In this document: positions 1-6,357 of the stretch, piece after piece
How positions within the stretch are numbered: the first letter of the stretch is position 1
Layout: each line of letters begins with the position of its first letter
Assembly: GCA_946479915.1 (NCBI GenBank)
Contig: CAMLHR010000065.1
Span: 1 to 6,951, forward strand
Direction: 5' to 3'
Source: an uncultured Lysobacter sp.
Lineage (GTDB): Bacteria; Pseudomonadota; Gammaproteobacteria; Xanthomonadales; Xanthomonadaceae
Length of the DNA: 6,951 bases
Position numbers and translations under genes: made by a program
Notes under the pieces: model-generated
The model's input: the letters and a program-made list of their open reading frames with translations, nothing else
Told to the model about the DNA's origin: nothing
Database searches by the model: none

Positions 1-249
1 GAGATCATCCGCGAACTCGAGCCTGTGCGGCGCAACCTCTATGCCTGCGCCATCGGCTACATCGGCTGGCACGGCGACATGGACACGGCGATCGCCATCC
101 GCACCGCGGTCATCCAGGACGGGCGGCTGCACGTGCAGGCCGGGGCGGGGATCGTGCACGACTCCGACCCGGCCCGGGAATGGGAGGAGACGATGAACAA
201 GGGACGCGCGCTGTTCCGGGCGGTGGCCGAAGCCGCGGGAGGGCTCTGA
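1..249 (+). CDS. trpE: Anthranilate synthase component I, C-terminal end (partial)
   Basis: This is the last 82 residues of the chorismate-binding subunit of anthranilate synthase, which with TrpG converts chorismate and glutamine to anthranilate in the cytoplasm. The frame is open from base 1 and ends at TGA 247-249, so the 5' part lies outside the window. Family signatures are clear: [14 protein letters not shown] at partial residues 26-39, QAGAGIV at 46-52 in the chorismate-binding fold, and the closing [11 protein letters not shown]. Small departures from the usual family text are [11 protein letters not shown] where RRGxYxGAVGY is typical, and NKGRA for NKARA. These may be lineage variation. 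The GTG at 25 is an internal valine codon, not a start. PabB or another chorismate-using enzyme is possible in principle, but the motifs and nearby trpGDC favour TrpE. Confidence 0.93.
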   Translation, partial: EIIRELEPVRRNLYACAIGYIGWHGDMDTAIAIRTAVIQDGRLHVQAGAGIVHDSDPAREWEETMNKGRALFRAVAEAAGGL

Positions 250-330
250 GGGTGGCCTGGCTGAACCGGAACGTGACGCGCATCGCCCCGGCAACACCGC
301 CTTCACGGCCGGCTGCCTTCAATCACGTCC

Positions 331-1035
331 ATGAAGATCGTAGACCCCGCGAAAGTGCAATCGCGTTTCTCGCTCGCCGGCCACCCGCAGGTGGTGGCGA
401 TGCTGTGCCCGCATTGCCTGAAGGAAACCACGTACACCATCAAGGCCTGGACGCAGCACGCCGGACGCGTCGCGGCGGCGGAGACGCCGTGCCCGCGCTG
501 CAACCGCGAGGTCCTGTTCCTGAAAGGCGCGCCGGGCGACGCTCTCTACGCCGTGCGGCTGTACATGCACCCGGACCCGGTGGGCCGCAACCGCATGGAC
601 GGCGCGGACTACCTGCGCGCCTTCTCGGCCCCGCTGGACCGCACCTACGACACGGTGCTCAAGCACTACAACAACGGCGACTGGGGCACGGCGGCGCTGA
701 CCACGCGCTACCTGCTCGAGGGCCTGGCGACGCGCCTGATGACGGACACGCACGAGGGCGTGCCGCTGACCTCGCAGCTCGAGATCCTGTCCAAGGGCGT
801 GGAGCTGTCCGCGCCGCTGGACGACATCGCGGACATGCTGGGGCCGGACGGCGTGTTCGGCCGGCAGTTCACGGACGCGACCACGATCGACCAGGACACG
901 GCCCAGCACCTGCTCGAGCTCACCGAGCAGCTCATCGCCTACCTGGTGGTGATGCCGGGCACCATGGCCGACCTCAAGGCGCGCATCGCCTCGGCCCCGG
1001 TGCCGATCCGGCGGAGCTCGCACGCGGCGGCCTGA
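331..1035 (+). CDS. Zinc-ribbon, DUF4145-like protein of unknown function
   Basis: The product is a 234-residue soluble protein with no signal peptide or membrane segment. Two cysteine pairs, CPHC at residues 26-29 and CPRC at 54-57, form a likely zinc ribbon. A mostly helical C-terminal region follows (about 92-220). Its pattern of an LLEGLATRLM helix, an SQLEILSKGVEL helix, and a final HLLELTEQLIAYLVVMP helix resembles DUF4145, a family common in uncharacterised and defence-linked proteins. The usual DUF4145 GN.xxH-type centre is not obvious here, so the match is by overall layout only. Start: ATG 331 is the first possible start after in-frame stops at 262 and 274, but no Shine-Dalgarno is visible. 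It lies 81 bp after trpE on the same strand and is followed by two hairpins. Function unknown; no link to tryptophan synthesis is apparent. Confidence 0.8.
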   Translation: MKIVDPAKVQSRFSLAGHPQVVAMLCPHCLKETTYTIKAWTQHAGRVAAAETPCPRCNREVLFLKGAPGDALYAVRLYMHPDPVGRNRMDGADYLRAFSAPLDRTYDTVLKHYNNGDWGTAALTTRYLLEGLATRLMTDTHEGVPLTSQLEILSKGVELSAPLDDIADMLGPDGVFGRQFTDATTIDQDTAQHLLELTEQLIAYLVVMPGTMADLKARIASAPVPIRRSSHAAA

Positions 1036-1042
1036 CCCGCCC

Positions 1043-1065
1043 CGGCGCGACCCCGGGCCGCGCCG
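1043..1065 (+). other. Small GC-rich hairpin after the DUF4145-like gene
   Basis: CGGCGCG (1043-1049) and CGCGCCG (1059-1065) can form a perfect 7-bp stem with a 9-nt loop, starting 8 bp after the stop codon at 1033-1035. No T-run follows, so it is not a terminator alone. CCGGCGC at 1042-1048 is also complementary to GCGCCGG at 1086-1092, which overlaps the 5' arm of the next hairpin, so the two structures could be mutually exclusive. In such GC-rich DNA this may be chance. Confidence 0.35.
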
Positions 1066-1087
1066 CCATCCATCCAGCGACACAGGC

Positions 1088-1119
1088 GCCGGTGTCCCCC
1101 GCGGGGACGCCGGCATTTT
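1088..1119 (+). terminator. Rho-independent-type terminator hairpin
   Basis: GCCGGTGTCCCC (1088-1099) pairs with GGGGACGCCGGC (1103-1114) over 12 bp with a single G-U wobble and a 3-nt CGC loop. It is followed at once by ATTTT (1115-1119). This is a textbook intrinsic terminator shape, unusually clear for this GC-rich window. It lies between the DUF4145-like gene and the SIMPL gene and ends 28 bp before the SIMPL start. It most simply ends transcription from the trpE side. There is little room for a full promoter between it and the SIMPL ribosome binding site, so partial read-through or attenuation feeding SIMPL-trpGDC is also possible. Confidence 0.72.
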
Positions 1120-1132
1120 CGCGTGCGTGCAA

Positions 1133-1142
1133 GGGGAGGAAG
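1133..1142 (+). promoter_or_regulatory. Strong ribosome binding site of the SIMPL gene
   Basis: GGGGAGGAAG lies a few bases before ATG 1148, with AGGA (1137-1140) 7 nt from the start. It decides the start: an in-frame GTG at 1127 lies upstream of this Shine-Dalgarno and would spoil the signal peptide, so ATG 1148 is preferred. It is one of the two best Shine-Dalgarno sequences in the window. Confidence 0.8.
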
Positions 1143-1147
1143 ACGCA

Positions 1148-1918
1148 ATGAAGCTTCGAATCGCAGCAACGGCACTGGCGCTCCTGGTGGCCGGCGGACC
1201 GGCCTGGGCCCAGGTCAACGCGTTGCCGCCGGACCGGCACATCCTGGTCTACGGGGAGGCGCAGGCCGAGGCGGTGCCCGACCGGTTCCGGATCACGGTC
1301 TCCCTCGACGTCACCGACCCACAGGTCGACGTCGCCCGGCGCAAGGTCGAGGGGTACATGCGGACGATCCTCGGCCTGCTGGAGGACGCGGACGTCTCCG
1401 GGGAGGACGTGACCGCGACATCCCTGCGGATCGCGCCGGAAACCCACTACGACAACATCAGCGGCACGCGCCTCTACGACGGCATGGGCGTGTCGAGGAA
1501 GATCACGGCGCGATTCGCGTCGTTGCCGTCGCTGCAGGGGTTCCTCGCCGACCTGGCGACCTCCGAGGAAGTGCAGGTGTCCGGGGTGGATGCCGAACTG
1601 AGTTCGGAAGCGGCCATCATGAAGGCGCTGCGGGAGAAGGCGATCGCCGATACCCGGGCGAAGGCGGAAGTCATCGCCGCGTCGTACGGCGTGCGGCTGG
1701 CCGGGCTCTACAGCGTCTCCGACGTGCCCCCGGACTTCGATTACGGCATCCAGGAAGGCGACTGGCCGGTCACGTACCGCTGGGAGGAGGAGACGTCGTC
1801 CCTCGACCGCATCCAGGTCACCGGGTCCCGGATCGAGCCCGGCGACCTGGCGTCGTTCCAGGCGGGCACCGTCACCCTGGACGACAGGATCTACGCCGTG
1901 TTCCTGATCGCGGACTGA
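1148..1918 (+). CDS. Exported SIMPL-domain (DUF541, YggE-like) protein
   Basis: This is a 256-residue periplasmic protein. Residues 1-21 form a Sec signal peptide: MKLR, then a hydrophobic stretch [11 protein letters not shown], with likely cleavage after AWA (19-21). The mature part shows the SIMPL/DUF541 layout: an N-terminal strand [20 protein letters not shown] (31-50), a helical middle, and the conserved helix region [18 protein letters not shown] near 160-177 followed by [14 protein letters not shown]. coli YggE of this family has been linked to lower oxidative stress, but the molecular activity is unknown. IQVTGSRI at 222-229 looks like the plug start of TonB-dependent receptors in xanthomonads. 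The gene begins just after a terminator hairpin and ends 3 nt before trpG, so it is probably the first gene of the trpGDC transcript. Nothing suggests it acts in tryptophan synthesis. Confidence 0.85.
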   Translation: MKLRIAATALALLVAGGPAWAQVNALPPDRHILVYGEAQAEAVPDRFRITVSLDVTDPQVDVARRKVEGYMRTILGLLEDADVSGEDVTATSLRIAPETHYDNISGTRLYDGMGVSRKITARFASLPSLQGFLADLATSEEVQVSGVDAELSSEAAIMKALREKAIADTRAKAEVIAASYGVRLAGLYSVSDVPPDFDYGIQEGDWPVTYRWEEETSSLDRIQVTGSRIEPGDLASFQAGTVTLDDRIYAVFLIAD

Positions 1919-1921
1919 TCC

Positions 1922-2515
1922 ATGCTGCTGATGATCGACAACTACGACAGTTTCACCTTCAACCTCGTGCAGTACCTGCAGGCGCTGGGGGAGGAAGTCG
2001 TCGTGGTGCGCAACGACGCGGTGTCCGTCGCGGACATCGCGCGGATGGCGCCGGACCGCATCGTGATCTCGCCCGGGCCGTGCACGCCGAACGAGGCGGG
2101 CGTGTCGCTCGGCGTCGTGCGCGAGCTGGGGCCGCGGATCCCGCTGCTGGGCGTGTGCCTGGGGCACCAGGCGATCGGCCAGGCGCACGGCGGCGAGGTC
2201 GTGCGCGCGAAGGCGATCATGCACGGCAAGACCTCGCGCATCCGGCACCGGGGGCAGGGCGTCTTCGCGGGGCTGCCCGACGGCTACGAGGCGACGCGCT
2301 ACCACTCGCTGGTGGTGGCGCGCGACTCGGTGCCGGACTGCCTGGAGGTGACGGCCTGGACGGAGGCGCCCGACGGCGCCTTCGACGAGGTGATGGGCCT
2401 GCGGCACCGCGAACATCCGGTGGAGGGCGTGCAGTTCCATCCGGAGTCCATCCTCAGCGAGCACGGCCACGCGCTGCTCAAGAACTTCCTGCACCTGGAT
2501 GCGCGGGAGCGATGA
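1922..2515 (+). CDS. trpG: Anthranilate synthase component II (glutamine amidotransferase)
   Basis: The 197-residue class I glutamine amidotransferase releases ammonia from glutamine for TrpE to make anthranilate. Its length is normal for the family. It opens with [31 protein letters not shown] (49-60) forms the oxyanion region, and [11 protein letters not shown] carries the nucleophile Cys79. MHGKT (100-104) is typical of TrpG/PabA. The triad is completed by His173 and Glu175 in QFHPES. The start ATG is 3 nt after the SIMPL stop with no clear Shine-Dalgarno, suggesting translational coupling. The trpD start region follows directly. Sequence alone cannot exclude that it also serves as PabA for folate synthesis, as happens in some bacteria, but the trpD and trpC neighbours make TrpG the main call. 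Confidence 0.95.
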   Translation: MLLMIDNYDSFTFNLVQYLQALGEEVVVVRNDAVSVADIARMAPDRIVISPGPCTPNEAGVSLGVVRELGPRIPLLGVCLGHQAIGQAHGGEVVRAKAIMHGKTSRIRHRGQGVFAGLPDGYEATRYHSLVVARDSVPDCLEVTAWTEAPDGAFDEVMGLRHREHPVEGVQFHPESILSEHGHALLKNFLHLDARER

Positions 2516-2517
2516 CC

Positions 2518-3558
2518 ATGCCGATCACGCCGAAGGACGCGCTGCAGCGCGCGATCGAGCACCGCGAGATCTTCCGCGACGAGATGGTGGACCTGATGCG
2601 CCAGGTCATGCGCGGCGAGGTGTCGCCCGCGATGACCGCGGCCATCCTCGCCGGCTTGCGCGTCAAGAAGGAGACCGTCGGCGAGATCGCGGGCGCGGCG
2701 CAGGTCATGCGCGAGCTGGCGCGGCCCGTGGACGTGGCCGACCGCACGCACCTGGTGGACATCGTCGGCACCGGCGGCGACGGCGCGCACACGTTCAACA
2801 TCTCGACGGCGAGCATGTTCGTGGCCGCAGCCGCGGGCGCGCGCGTCGCCAAGCACGGCAACCGGAGCGTGTCGTCGAAGAGCGGCAGCGCGGACGTGCT
2901 CGAGGCGCTGGGCGCGCGGGTCGGCCTGGAACCCGCCGCGGTCGCGCGCTGCATCGCCCGGACCGGCGTGGGCTTCATGTTCGCGCCGGTCCACCACCCC
3001 GCGATGAAGGCGGTGGCGCCGGTGCGCGCGGAGATGGGCGTGCGCACGCTGTTCAACATCCTGGGGCCGCTGACCAATCCCGCGGGCGCGCCGTCCATCC
3101 TGATGGGCGTGTTCCACCCGGACCTGGTCGGCATCCAGGTGCGGGTGCTGCGCGAACTGGGCGCCGAGCGCGCGCTGGTCGTGTGGGGGCGCGACGGCAT
3201 GGACGAGCTCTCGCTCGGCGCGGCCACGCTCGTGGGCGAGCTGCGGGACGGCCGGGTGCGCGAATACGAAGTGCACCCGGAGGATTTCGGGATCGCCATG
3301 GCCGCCAGCCGCAACCTGCGGGTGGAGGACGCCGCGCAATCGTCCGCGATGGTGCTCGAGGCGCTGTCCGGCCGCGAGGGGCTGCCGCGCGAGATCGTGG
3401 CGCTCAACGCCGGCGCGGCGCTGTACGTCGCCGGGGTGGCCGACGACATCGCCTCCGGCATCCGGCTCGCGCGCGACGCCATCGCGTCCGGCGCGGCGCG
3501 CGCCCGGCTCGATGCCTTCGTCGCCGAGACGCAGGCGGGCGTCGCCGCGACCGCATAA
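2518..3558 (+). CDS. trpD: Anthranilate phosphoribosyltransferase
   Basis: The 346-residue enzyme transfers phosphoribose from PRPP to anthranilate, the second committed step of tryptophan synthesis. Family motifs are intact: GTGGDG at 84-89 (PRPP pyrophosphate binding), FNISTAS at 93-99, and [15 protein letters not shown] at 112-126. [27 protein letters not shown] and [10 protein letters not shown] follow downstream. Length is normal. There are two possible starts, ATG 2512 (its ATGA overlaps the trpG stop) and ATG 2518. GGGAG at 2505-2509 is only 2 nt from the first but 8 nt from the second, and MPITP is the N-terminus I recall for Xanthomonas TrpD, so 2518 is chosen. It sits between trpG and trpC with tight spacing, consistent with one transcript. 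Confidence 0.95.
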   Translation: MPITPKDALQRAIEHREIFRDEMVDLMRQVMRGEVSPAMTAAILAGLRVKKETVGEIAGAAQVMRELARPVDVADRTHLVDIVGTGGDGAHTFNISTASMFVAAAAGARVAKHGNRSVSSKSGSADVLEALGARVGLEPAAVARCIARTGVGFMFAPVHHPAMKAVAPVRAEMGVRTLFNILGPLTNPAGAPSILMGVFHPDLVGIQVRVLRELGAERALVVWGRDGMDELSLGAATLVGELRDGRVREYEVHPEDFGIAMAASRNLRVEDAAQSSAMVLEALSGREGLPREIVALNAGAALYVAGVADDIASGIRLARDAIASGAARARLDAFVAETQAGVAATA

Positions 3559-3568
3559 CATCGCGTCG

Positions 3569-4375
3569 ATGACCATGCCCGACGTCCTGCAGCGCATCCT
3601 CGACCGGAAACGGGCGGAGGTGGCGGAACGCCGCGCGGAGCTGCCGCTCGCGGACCTCGAGGCGCGCGTGCGCGCGATGCCGCCCGCACGCCCGTTCGCG
3701 GGCGCGCTGGCGGACGCCGCCGCGGCCGGGCGCGCCGCGGTCATCGCCGAATCCAAGCGCGCGAGCCCCTCGCAGGGCGTGATCCGCGCCGAGTACGACC
3801 CCGCGGCGATCGCCCGGGCCTACGCGCGTGCCGGCGCGTCGTGCCTGTCGGTGCTCACCGATGCGGCCTTCCAGGGGCGGGACGCGGACCTGGCCGCCGC
3901 GCGCGCGGCCTGCGCGTTGCCCGTGCTGCGCAAGGACTTCATCGTGGACCCCTGGCAGGTGCACGAATCGCGCGTGCTCGGCGCCGATTGCGTCCTGCTG
4001 ATCGTCGCCGCGCTGGACGACGCCGCGCTGGCCTCGCTGTCGGCGCTGGCGCTCCGGCTCGGCATGGACGTGCTGGTCGAGTCGCACGACGCGGCCGAAC
4101 TGGCGCGCGCGCTGCGCCTTCCGGCGGTCGGTGGCCGCCAGCCGCTGACCGGCATCAACAACCGCGACCTGCGCACCTTCGACGTGTCGCTCGACACGAC
4201 GCTGGCGCTGCGCGGACGCGTGCCGCCGGACCGGCTGCTGGTCGCGGAGAGCGGCATCCGCACGCGGGAAGACGTCGCCCGCCTGCGCGGGGCCGGGCTG
4301 CAGGCCTTCCTCGTCGGCGAGGCGTTGATGCGCGCGCCGGATCCCGGCGCGGCCCTGCAGGCGCTGTTCGCATGA
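3569..4375 (+). CDS. trpC: Indole-3-glycerol-phosphate synthase
   Basis: This 268-residue (beta/alpha)8-barrel enzyme closes the indole ring, converting carboxyphenylamino-deoxyribulose phosphate to indole-3-glycerol phosphate. Active-site signatures are present: IAESKRASPSQG with Glu61 and Lys63, LRKDF with Lys122, VES with Glu171, GINNRDLRTF from 195, AESGI with Glu227 and Ser228, and phosphate-binding LVGEALM near 248-254. It is monofunctional, with no fused TrpF domain. Between VESHDAAEL and GINNRDL the spacing is about 5 residues longer than the family consensus I know, due to PAVGGRQPLT. Two in-frame starts are possible, ATG 3569 and ATG 3575; neither has a visible Shine-Dalgarno, and the difference is two residues. 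The start is 10 nt after trpD, and the stop overlaps the HAD start (ATGA). Confidence 0.94.
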   Translation: MTMPDVLQRILDRKRAEVAERRAELPLADLEARVRAMPPARPFAGALADAAAAGRAAVIAESKRASPSQGVIRAEYDPAAIARAYARAGASCLSVLTDAAFQGRDADLAAARAACALPVLRKDFIVDPWQVHESRVLGADCVLLIVAALDDAALASLSALALRLGMDVLVESHDAAELARALRLPAVGGRQPLTGINNRDLRTFDVSLDTTLALRGRVPPDRLLVAESGIRTREDVARLRGAGLQAFLVGEALMRAPDPGAALQALFA

Positions 4376-5130
4376 GCACCGCGGGCACCGACGCGGCGAC
4401 GGCGCAGGACGGGCCGCTGGTCGTCTTCGACTTCGACCACACGCTGTACGACGGCGATTCGGGCGGCCACCTGTTCCGCTGGCTGGCGCTGCGCAGCTGG
4501 TGGCGGCGGCTGCTCGCCCTCGCGATCGCGCCGGTGGCGCTGCCGATGATCGCGTGGCTGCCCACGCGGCGGCGTGGCATCGGCGCGTTCGTCTGGGTGG
4601 GCACCGTGGGGTTCCACCGCCGGCGCGACCTGGACGCGCTGATCGACGCCTACGTCGCCGGCCACGCCCCGCGGTTGCGCGCGCGGCTGTTGCCGGTCGC
4701 GCTCGACGTGCTGCACGCGCACCGCGAGGCGGGTGACCAGGTCGTGATCGCGACCGGCGCGCCGCCGGAACTCGCCCGCGCGATCCTGGCGTTCGTCGCG
4801 CACGAGGACGTGCCGGTGGTGGGCACCGAGGTGGGGCCGCGCTTCGGCGGCGTCGTCGCCACGCGCCACTGCCACCACGAGATGAAGCTCACCATGTTGC
4901 GCGAGGCGGGCTTCACCGCGCCGATCGCGGTGGCCTATTCCGACTCGTCGGCGGACCTGCCGCTGCTGCAGGCCGCCGCGCGGCCCGTGGTGGTCAATCC
5001 GAAGGCCTCGCGCGTGGCGATGTTCGGCGAGGTGCTGCCGCCGGGGACGCCGATCCTCAACTGGGGCTGCCCGGGCCGGGCGGGTCAGTCGCCGAGCAGC
5101 TTCACGAACCGCAGCGAACCGTCCGCGTAG
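4372..5130 (+). CDS. HAD-IB family phosphatase, PgpC/YfhB-like
   Basis: This is a 252-residue HAD-superfamily hydrolase. Motif I is VFDFDHTLYD with Asp20 (nucleophile) and Asp22. Motif II is Thr128 in IATGAPPE, motif III Lys172 in HHEMKL, and motif IV YSDSSADLPLL with Asp191 and Asp195. A hydrophobic stretch at about 44-63 follows motif I, as in E. coli PgpC (YfhB), a phosphatidylglycerophosphate phosphatase. PgpC also has similar TG(S/A)P, RC.xHEK and YSDS motifs. That makes PgpC-like activity the best guess, though other IB phosphatases remain possible. Its ATG overlaps the trpC stop by 4 nt, so it is probably co-translated with the trp genes. The last ~15 residues (238-252) are read antisense through the 3' end of the GNAT gene and look like an acquired tail after ILNWG. 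Confidence 0.84.
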   Translation: MSTAGTDAATAQDGPLVVFDFDHTLYDGDSGGHLFRWLALRSWWRRLLALAIAPVALPMIAWLPTRRRGIGAFVWVGTVGFHRRRDLDALIDAYVAGHAPRLRARLLPVALDVLHAHREAGDQVVIATGAPPELARAILAFVAHEDVPVVGTEVGPRFGGVVATRHCHHEMKLTMLREAGFTAPIAVAYSDSSADLPLLQAAARPVVVNPKASRVAMFGEVLPPGTPILNWGCPGRAGQSPSSFTNRSEPSA

Positions 5131-5558
5131 CCGCAGCGCCGGTAGAAGGCATGCGCGCCGCTGCGGCGCGCGTTGCTGGTGACCTCGATCCGCGCGATGC
5201 CGGTCTGCCGGCACCGCTGCTCGACCTCGCGCAGCAGCAGCCGGCCGACGCCGCGCCCCTCCTGGCCCGGGGCCACGACCAGGGCGGTGATCCGCGCCAG
5301 CTCGGAGCCGTGGGCGATCGAGTACAGGGTTTCCATCGCCACCAGGCCCTGCACGCGGCCGTCGTCCTCGGCCAGCAGCAGCACCTGCCGGCGATCGGCC
5401 TGGACCAGCGCGATGCGGTCCGCGGCCTCGTCGCGGGTGCAGGGATAGCCGAGGGCGTCGAGCAGGGTGGCGACATCGGCCGCGTCGCCGGCGCCGGCCT
5501 GGCGGACCCAGCCGCCGCGGCCGGGGAGCGCGCCGGACAGTGCGGCGCGCTGTGCCAC
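5085..5558 (-). CDS. GNAT-family N-acetyltransferase
   Basis: This 157-residue single-domain acyl-CoA-dependent acetyltransferase has an unknown substrate. The GNAT core starts near WVRQAGAGDAADV (17-29). The acetyl-CoA binding motif A is ITALVVAPGQEGRGVGRLLL (90-109), with the EGRGVG pyrophosphate loop at 100-105; the usual first Arg/Gln of that loop is Glu100. Motif B is NARRSGAHAFYRRCGY (129-144). The start is GTG 5558, the base directly after the TAG of the Clp gene (TAG then GTG). No Shine-Dalgarno is seen, so expression probably depends on coupling to the Clp gene. No other start lies between it and the domain edge that I would prefer. Its 3' 46 bp overlap the convergent HAD gene. It could modify a small molecule or a protein N-terminus (RimI-like), but nothing here decides. 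Confidence 0.84.
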   Translation of the reverse strand: MAQRAALSGALPGRGGWVRQAGAGDAADVATLLDALGYPCTRDEAADRIALVQADRRQVLLLAEDDGRVQGLVAMETLYSIAHGSELARITALVVAPGQEGRGVGRLLLREVEQRCRQTGIARIEVTSNARRSGAHAFYRRCGYADGSLRFVKLLGD

Positions 5559-6248
5559 CTAGCGGGTGCCGAAGAGGACGACGGTCTTGCCGCGGGCGTG
5601 CAGCACGCCGTCGGCCTGCAGCTTCTTGAGGACGCGGCCGGCCATCTCCCGCGAACAGCCGACCAGGCGCGAGAGCTCCTGGCGCGACACGCGCAGCTGG
5701 GTGCCGTCCGGGTGGCTCATCGCCTCCGGCTCGCGCGCCAGGTCGTGCAGGGTGCGCAGGATGCGGTCGGTCACGTCCAGGAAGGCCAGGCGGCCGGCCT
5801 TGCGGCTGGTGTCGAGCAGGCGGCGCGAGAGCTGCGAGCCGATCGACCACATCAGCTTGGGGGCGTCGTTGACCAGCGACCCGGTCAGCAGCTGGTACAG
5901 CCGCTCGTAGCCGATCTCGGCCAGCTCGCACGGCATGCGGGTGCGCAGCGCGACCTCGCGCCGCTCGGTCTCGATGAAGAGGCCCATCTCGCCGACGAAC
6001 TCGCCGGCGCCGAGGTAGCCCAGGACCAGCTCGCGGCCGTCGTCCTCCTCGGTAATGATGCTCGTCGAGCCGCTGATGATGTAGTACAGCGTGCCCGCCG
6101 GGTCGCCCGGCCGGAACACGTCCGTGCGGGTGGGGTAGCGGCGCCGGTGGCAGTGCGCGAGGAAGCGCTCGATGACGGCGGCGTCCGGGGCGAGCGGACT
6201 GAAGCTGCGGCGCAGGGCCGGCAGGTGCGCGGCGACGGTCGGTTGCAT
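5559..6248 (-). CDS. clp: Clp, Crp/Fnr-type global transcription regulator (c-di-GMP type)
   Basis: A 229-residue CRP-like regulator, one residue shorter than the 230-residue Xanthomonas Clp I recall and alignable throughout. The N-terminal half is a cyclic-nucleotide-binding beta-roll: [17 protein letters not shown] (46-62) and [18 protein letters not shown] (82-99). A long dimer helix follows. A winged helix near 187-210 contains VSRQEL and [14 protein letters not shown]. Arg200, Glu201 and Arg205 match the DNA-reading residues of E. coli CRP, so a TGTGA/TCACA-like site is expected. Xanthomonas Clp binds c-di-GMP and controls virulence and secretion genes; Glu98 here matches its key Glu99. 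Start ATG 6248 gives the family N-terminus. An AGGA lies 10 nt upstream. The open frame continues to 6434, but that extension would overlap speD. Confidence 0.93.
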   Translation of the reverse strand: MQPTVAAHLPALRRSFSPLAPDAAVIERFLAHCHRRRYPTRTDVFRPGDPAGTLYYIISGSTSIITEEDDGRELVLGYLGAGEFVGEMGLFIETERREVALRTRMPCELAEIGYERLYQLLTGSLVNDAPKLMWSIGSQLSRRLLDTSRKAGRLAFLDVTDRILRTLHDLAREPEAMSHPDGTQLRVSRQELSRLVGCSREMAGRVLKKLQADGVLHARGKTVVLFGTR

Positions 6249-6274
6249 GCGGGCATCGTCCTGGCGAATGCCCC

Positions 6275-6303
6275 ACTTTAGGCACAAGCGCTTTACGCGG
6301 CAA
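6275..6303 (-). promoter_or_regulatory. Candidate sigma-70 promoter of clp
   Basis: On the minus strand, TTGCCG (plus 6298-6303) and TAAAGT (plus 6275-6280) are separated by exactly 17 bp. Each matches the sigma-70 consensus at 4 of 6 positions. The -10 lies about 27 bp before the Clp start at 6248, leaving a short leader. It is the best-spaced promoter pair in this 115-bp divergent region, but unproven. Confidence 0.45.
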
Positions 6304-6320
6304 ATGGACGCCCGATGCCC

Positions 6321-6326
6321 CATAAT
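6321..6326 (+). promoter_or_regulatory. Possible -10 element of speD
   Basis: CATAAT matches the sigma-70 -10 consensus at 5 of 6 positions and lies 37 bp before the speD start. No well-spaced -35 is visible: TTTACG at 6292-6297 would leave a 23-bp spacer. It could be an activator-dependent promoter or a chance match. Confidence 0.3.
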
Positions 6327-6352
6327 CGCGCCCCTTGTCGAACCCCCCACCC

Positions 6353-6357
6353 GGAGG
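6353..6357 (+). promoter_or_regulatory. Ribosome binding site of speD
   Basis: A perfect GGAGG lies 6 nt before GTG 6364. It supports the GTG start, which gives the family N-terminus (M)[14 protein letters not shown]. Confidence 0.8.

Noticed and set aside
250..330. Promoter or terminator between trpE and the DUF4145-like gene.
   Set aside because: No well-spaced promoter pair, no hairpin with T-run and no Shine-Dalgarno could be supported in these 81 bp.
1127..1147. An upstream GTG start for the SIMPL protein.
   Set aside because: It precedes the strong Shine-Dalgarno and would add seven polar residues before a clean signal peptide.
974..2494. A 506-codon minus-strand open frame opposite SIMPL and trpG.
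   Set aside because: His/Arg/Val-rich low-complexity translation with no domain; it is antisense to two well supported genes.
2299..3756. A 485-codon minus-strand open frame opposite trpD.
   Set aside because: Antisense shadow of trpD with biased composition and no recognisable motif.
5050..5090. A bidirectional terminator between HAD and GNAT.
   Set aside because: GC-rich self-complementary text (GCCCGGGC) is present, but there is no T-run on either strand and the segment is coding.
5151..6281. A 376-codon plus-strand open frame opposite GNAT and clp.
   Set aside because: It mirrors the codon bias of the Clp and GNAT genes; no domain, and no suitable ribosome binding site.
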